Source: Diphasiastrum complanatum | Taxonomy: Eukaryota > Streptophyta > Lycopodiopsida > Lycopodiales > Lycopodiaceae | NCBI GenBank assembly: GCA_029204225.1 | Contig: CM055097.1 | Coordinates: 4,424,697 to 4,488,696, forward strand | Length of the DNA: 64,000 nucleotides | Direction of reading: 5' to 3' | Shown: positions 63,968 to 64,000 of the stretch, one piece after another | Layout of the letters: the number at the start of each line of letters is the position of its first letter | How positions within the stretch are numbered: position 1 is the stretch's first letter | The notes under the pieces: generated by a model | What the model was told of the DNA's origin: nothing | Seen by the model: the letters and a program-made list of their open reading frames with translations, nothing else | Database searches by the model: none | Program-made: the position numbers and the translations under genes

Positions 63968-64000
<33 letters not shown>
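63947..64000. repeat. Poly-G run at the window end
   Basis: GGGGGGGTGTAGTGGGGGGG leads into a pure G run of about 30 bases that reaches the last base. This may be a real homopolymer or a sequencing or assembly artefact. Confidence 0.9.

Overview
The window looks like nuclear DNA of a land plant with a large, repeat-rich genome. The reasons are one well-preserved spliced host gene for a plant xylan glucuronosyltransferase (GUX type, 50632-53014, minus strand), plant-type Copia, Gypsy, L1 and CACTA remnants, short AT-rich introns with GT..AG borders, and very many long (CT)n/(GA)n microsatellites. A non-flowering vascular plant such as a fern is my guess only; nothing here fixes the species.

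Layout. 1-15.3 kb: a Copia LTR with an internally deleted body, two elements that share ATTAGAGGAGTT-type ends and carry members of an unrecognised multi-exon gene family, small MITEs with the same ends, and minus-strand Gypsy and Copia remnants. 15.3-27.8 kb: microsatellites, a decayed CACTA (TNP2/DUF4218) transposase behind an array of palindromes, another MITE, a long tract dense in AGTACC words, a Gypsy-Copia chimera, and a 2.1 kb interval bounded on both sides by GTCGGAATCCGAC-type palindromes. 27.9-38.7 kb: a Ty3/Gypsy element of about 10.8 kb with three tandem LTRs at its 5' side and one at its 3' side, sitting inside a (CT)n microsatellite; it has gag, protease and part of RT, then non-canonical sequence with a coiled-coil ORF. 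39.2-43.5 kb: a roughly 490-bp foldback made of CCTATGCTNAGCATAGG palindromes, followed by a transposase-like gene of the DUF7869 type. 44-50 kb: mostly non-coding, with a GC-rich hairpin, tandem duplications and a 5'-truncated L1 LINE. 50.6-53 kb: the GUX gene, with probable upstream sequence to about 55 kb. 55-64 kb: small inverted-repeat elements, tandem repeats, a decayed minus-strand Copia element, long microsatellites and a terminal poly-G run.

The most interesting content is among the DNA transposons. Three unrelated palindrome arrays were found: two stand directly before transposase-like genes and the third brackets a 2.1 kb interval. A separate terminal-inverted-repeat family has both gene-carrying copies and MITE derivatives in this one window. 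The gene it carries (coiled coil, possible F-box and ubiquitin-like parts) is not one I recognise. Exon borders are by-eye calls on splice consensus; no alignment or database search was run.
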